Shown: positions 63,555-64,000 of the stretch, piece after piece | How positions within the stretch are numbered: the first letter of the stretch is position 1 | How the letters are laid out: each line of letters begins with the position of its first letter | DNA from: an uncultured Granulosicoccaceae bacterium | GTDB taxonomy: Bacteria > Pseudomonadota > Gammaproteobacteria > Granulosicoccales > Granulosicoccaceae | DNA length: 64,000 nucleotides | Direction: 5' to 3' | NCBI GenBank assembly: GCA_937930305.1 | Contig: CALGLE010000020.1 | Coordinates: 124,001 to 188,000 of the forward strand | Position numbers and translations under genes: made by a program | Notes under the pieces: model-generated | What the model saw: only the letters and a program-made list of their open reading frames with translations | Databases searched by the model: none | Told to the model about the DNA's origin: nothing

Positions 63555-64000
63555 ATGCAGCTTCCCGCCATTCAGCGCACACGACTTTTGTATGAATATC
63601 CGGCCTATTGGGCCGAATGCTTCGGCCGCGCGCCCATGTTACCCACCTCGCGGGCCGAAATGGACGAACTCGGCTGGGACAGCTGCGACATCATCATCGT
63701 TACCGGGGACGCTTACGTCGATCACCCCAGTTTCGGCATGGCGATTTGCGGTCGTCTGCTCGAAGCGCACGGCTTTCGAGTGGGCATCATCGCCCAGCCC
63801 ACCTGGCAGTCGAGTGAACCCTATAAGGCTCTGGGTAAACCGAATCTGTTTTTTGGCATCACGGCCGGCAACATGGATTCCATGATCAATCGTTATACAG
63901 CCGATCGAAAAATCCGCAACGACGATGCCTATTCGCCGAACGATGTTGGTGGCAAACGCCCCGATCGCGCCTCTGTGGTGTATTCGCAACGTTGCCGGGA
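63555..64000 (+). CDS. ygiQ: YgiQ family radical SAM protein (partial, N-terminus only)
   Basis: 148 codons visible of a UPF0313-type radical SAM protein. The N-terminus has [32 protein letters not shown], then [34 protein letters not shown], and [27 protein letters not shown], very close to E. coli YgiQ. The radical SAM CxxxCxxC lies beyond the edge. ATG 63555. It is divergent from the RND adaptor with a 240-base spacer. Confidence 0.95.
   Translation, partial: MQLPAIQRTRLLYEYPAYWAECFGRAPMLPTSRAEMDELGWDSCDIIIVTGDAYVDHPSFGMAICGRLLEAHGFRVGIIAQPTWQSSEPYKALGKPNLFFGITAGNMDSMINRYTADRKIRNDDAYSPNDVGGKRPDRASVVYSQRCR

Noticed and set aside
1..64000. CRISPR arrays, phage genes, integrases, toxin-antitoxin pairs
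   Set aside because: Looked for regularly spaced repeats and typical protein signatures; none seen apart from the short tandem repeats reported.

Overview
The window is a chromosomal segment of a heterotrophic, aerobic, probably marine gammaproteobacterium. This placement is inference from gene content: GreB, a DUF3581 protein, YgiQ, RecQ with an HRDC domain, RNase T2, a Mrp-type Na+/H+ antiporter and duplicated heterotetrameric sarcosine oxidases. Base composition is near 50% GC throughout. There are no phage genes and no CRISPR array; the only mobile trace is a decayed transposase fragment at about 42.9 kb.

Layout. 1-3.8 kb: a minus-strand Mrp/Mnh antiporter operon (E-F-G-[MbhD/E-like]-B-C-D), cut off at the left edge. 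3.9-8.3 kb: a plus-strand chain of two paralogous SASA-type carbohydrate esterase lipoproteins, an OafA-type acyltransferase and a small unknown protein; the last three junctions are 4-base GTGA overlaps or close to it. 8.4-11.6 kb: RecQ, a DUF3581 protein and a gamma-glutamylcyclotransferase-fold protein. 11.7-15.5 kb: three overlapping plus-strand genes that together look like a copper amine oxidase (CAO) cut into separate proteins. The first resembles the N-terminal domains, the second a catalytic domain that has lost every active-site residue, and the third a catalytic domain that keeps the Tyr, Asp and three His. 15.5-18.6 kb: GST, GreB, tRNA-Arg(TCG), then a SCO1-type copper chaperone in an operon with two mutually related Cys-rich exported proteins. 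19-23 kb: a GGDEF-EAL protein, RNase T2 and a small membrane protein.

22.7-27.6 kb: sarcosine oxidase operon 1 (soxBDAG). 27.9-29.7 kb: a YceI protein and a cytochrome b561-YceI fusion. 29.8-33.3 kb: single-chain pyruvate carboxylase. 33.8-34.4 kb: twin BON-domain exported proteins. 34.5-44.2 kb: a mixed set containing MarR, a ceramidase-like membrane protein, a 2OG-Fe(II) oxygenase, a spondin-domain lipoprotein, a porin, a membrane-bound AraC regulator opposite MipA and S41-peptidase genes, cytochrome c, the transposase remnant and a DUF4034-like protein. 44.3-51.9 kb: sarcosine oxidase operon 2 (soxBDAG), with an SRPBCC/GyrI-like gene attached and a LivK-type binding protein downstream. 52.1-54.4 kb: a KOW-like protein and an HTTM-DCC fusion. 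54.5-63.3 kb: two related lipoproteins, an MMPL-type exporter, an AcrB-type RND pump and its adaptor. 63.6 kb to the end: the start of ygiQ.

How it fits together: C1/methylamine-type metabolism is a theme. The two sarcosine oxidases produce glycine, a one-carbon unit and H2O2, and pyruvate carboxylase feeds the TCA cycle. Periplasmic redox and copper functions (SCO, CAO-like proteins, b561, cytochrome c, YceI) form a second theme. The strongest candidate for something undescribed is the split CAO-like operon at 11.7-15.5 kb.
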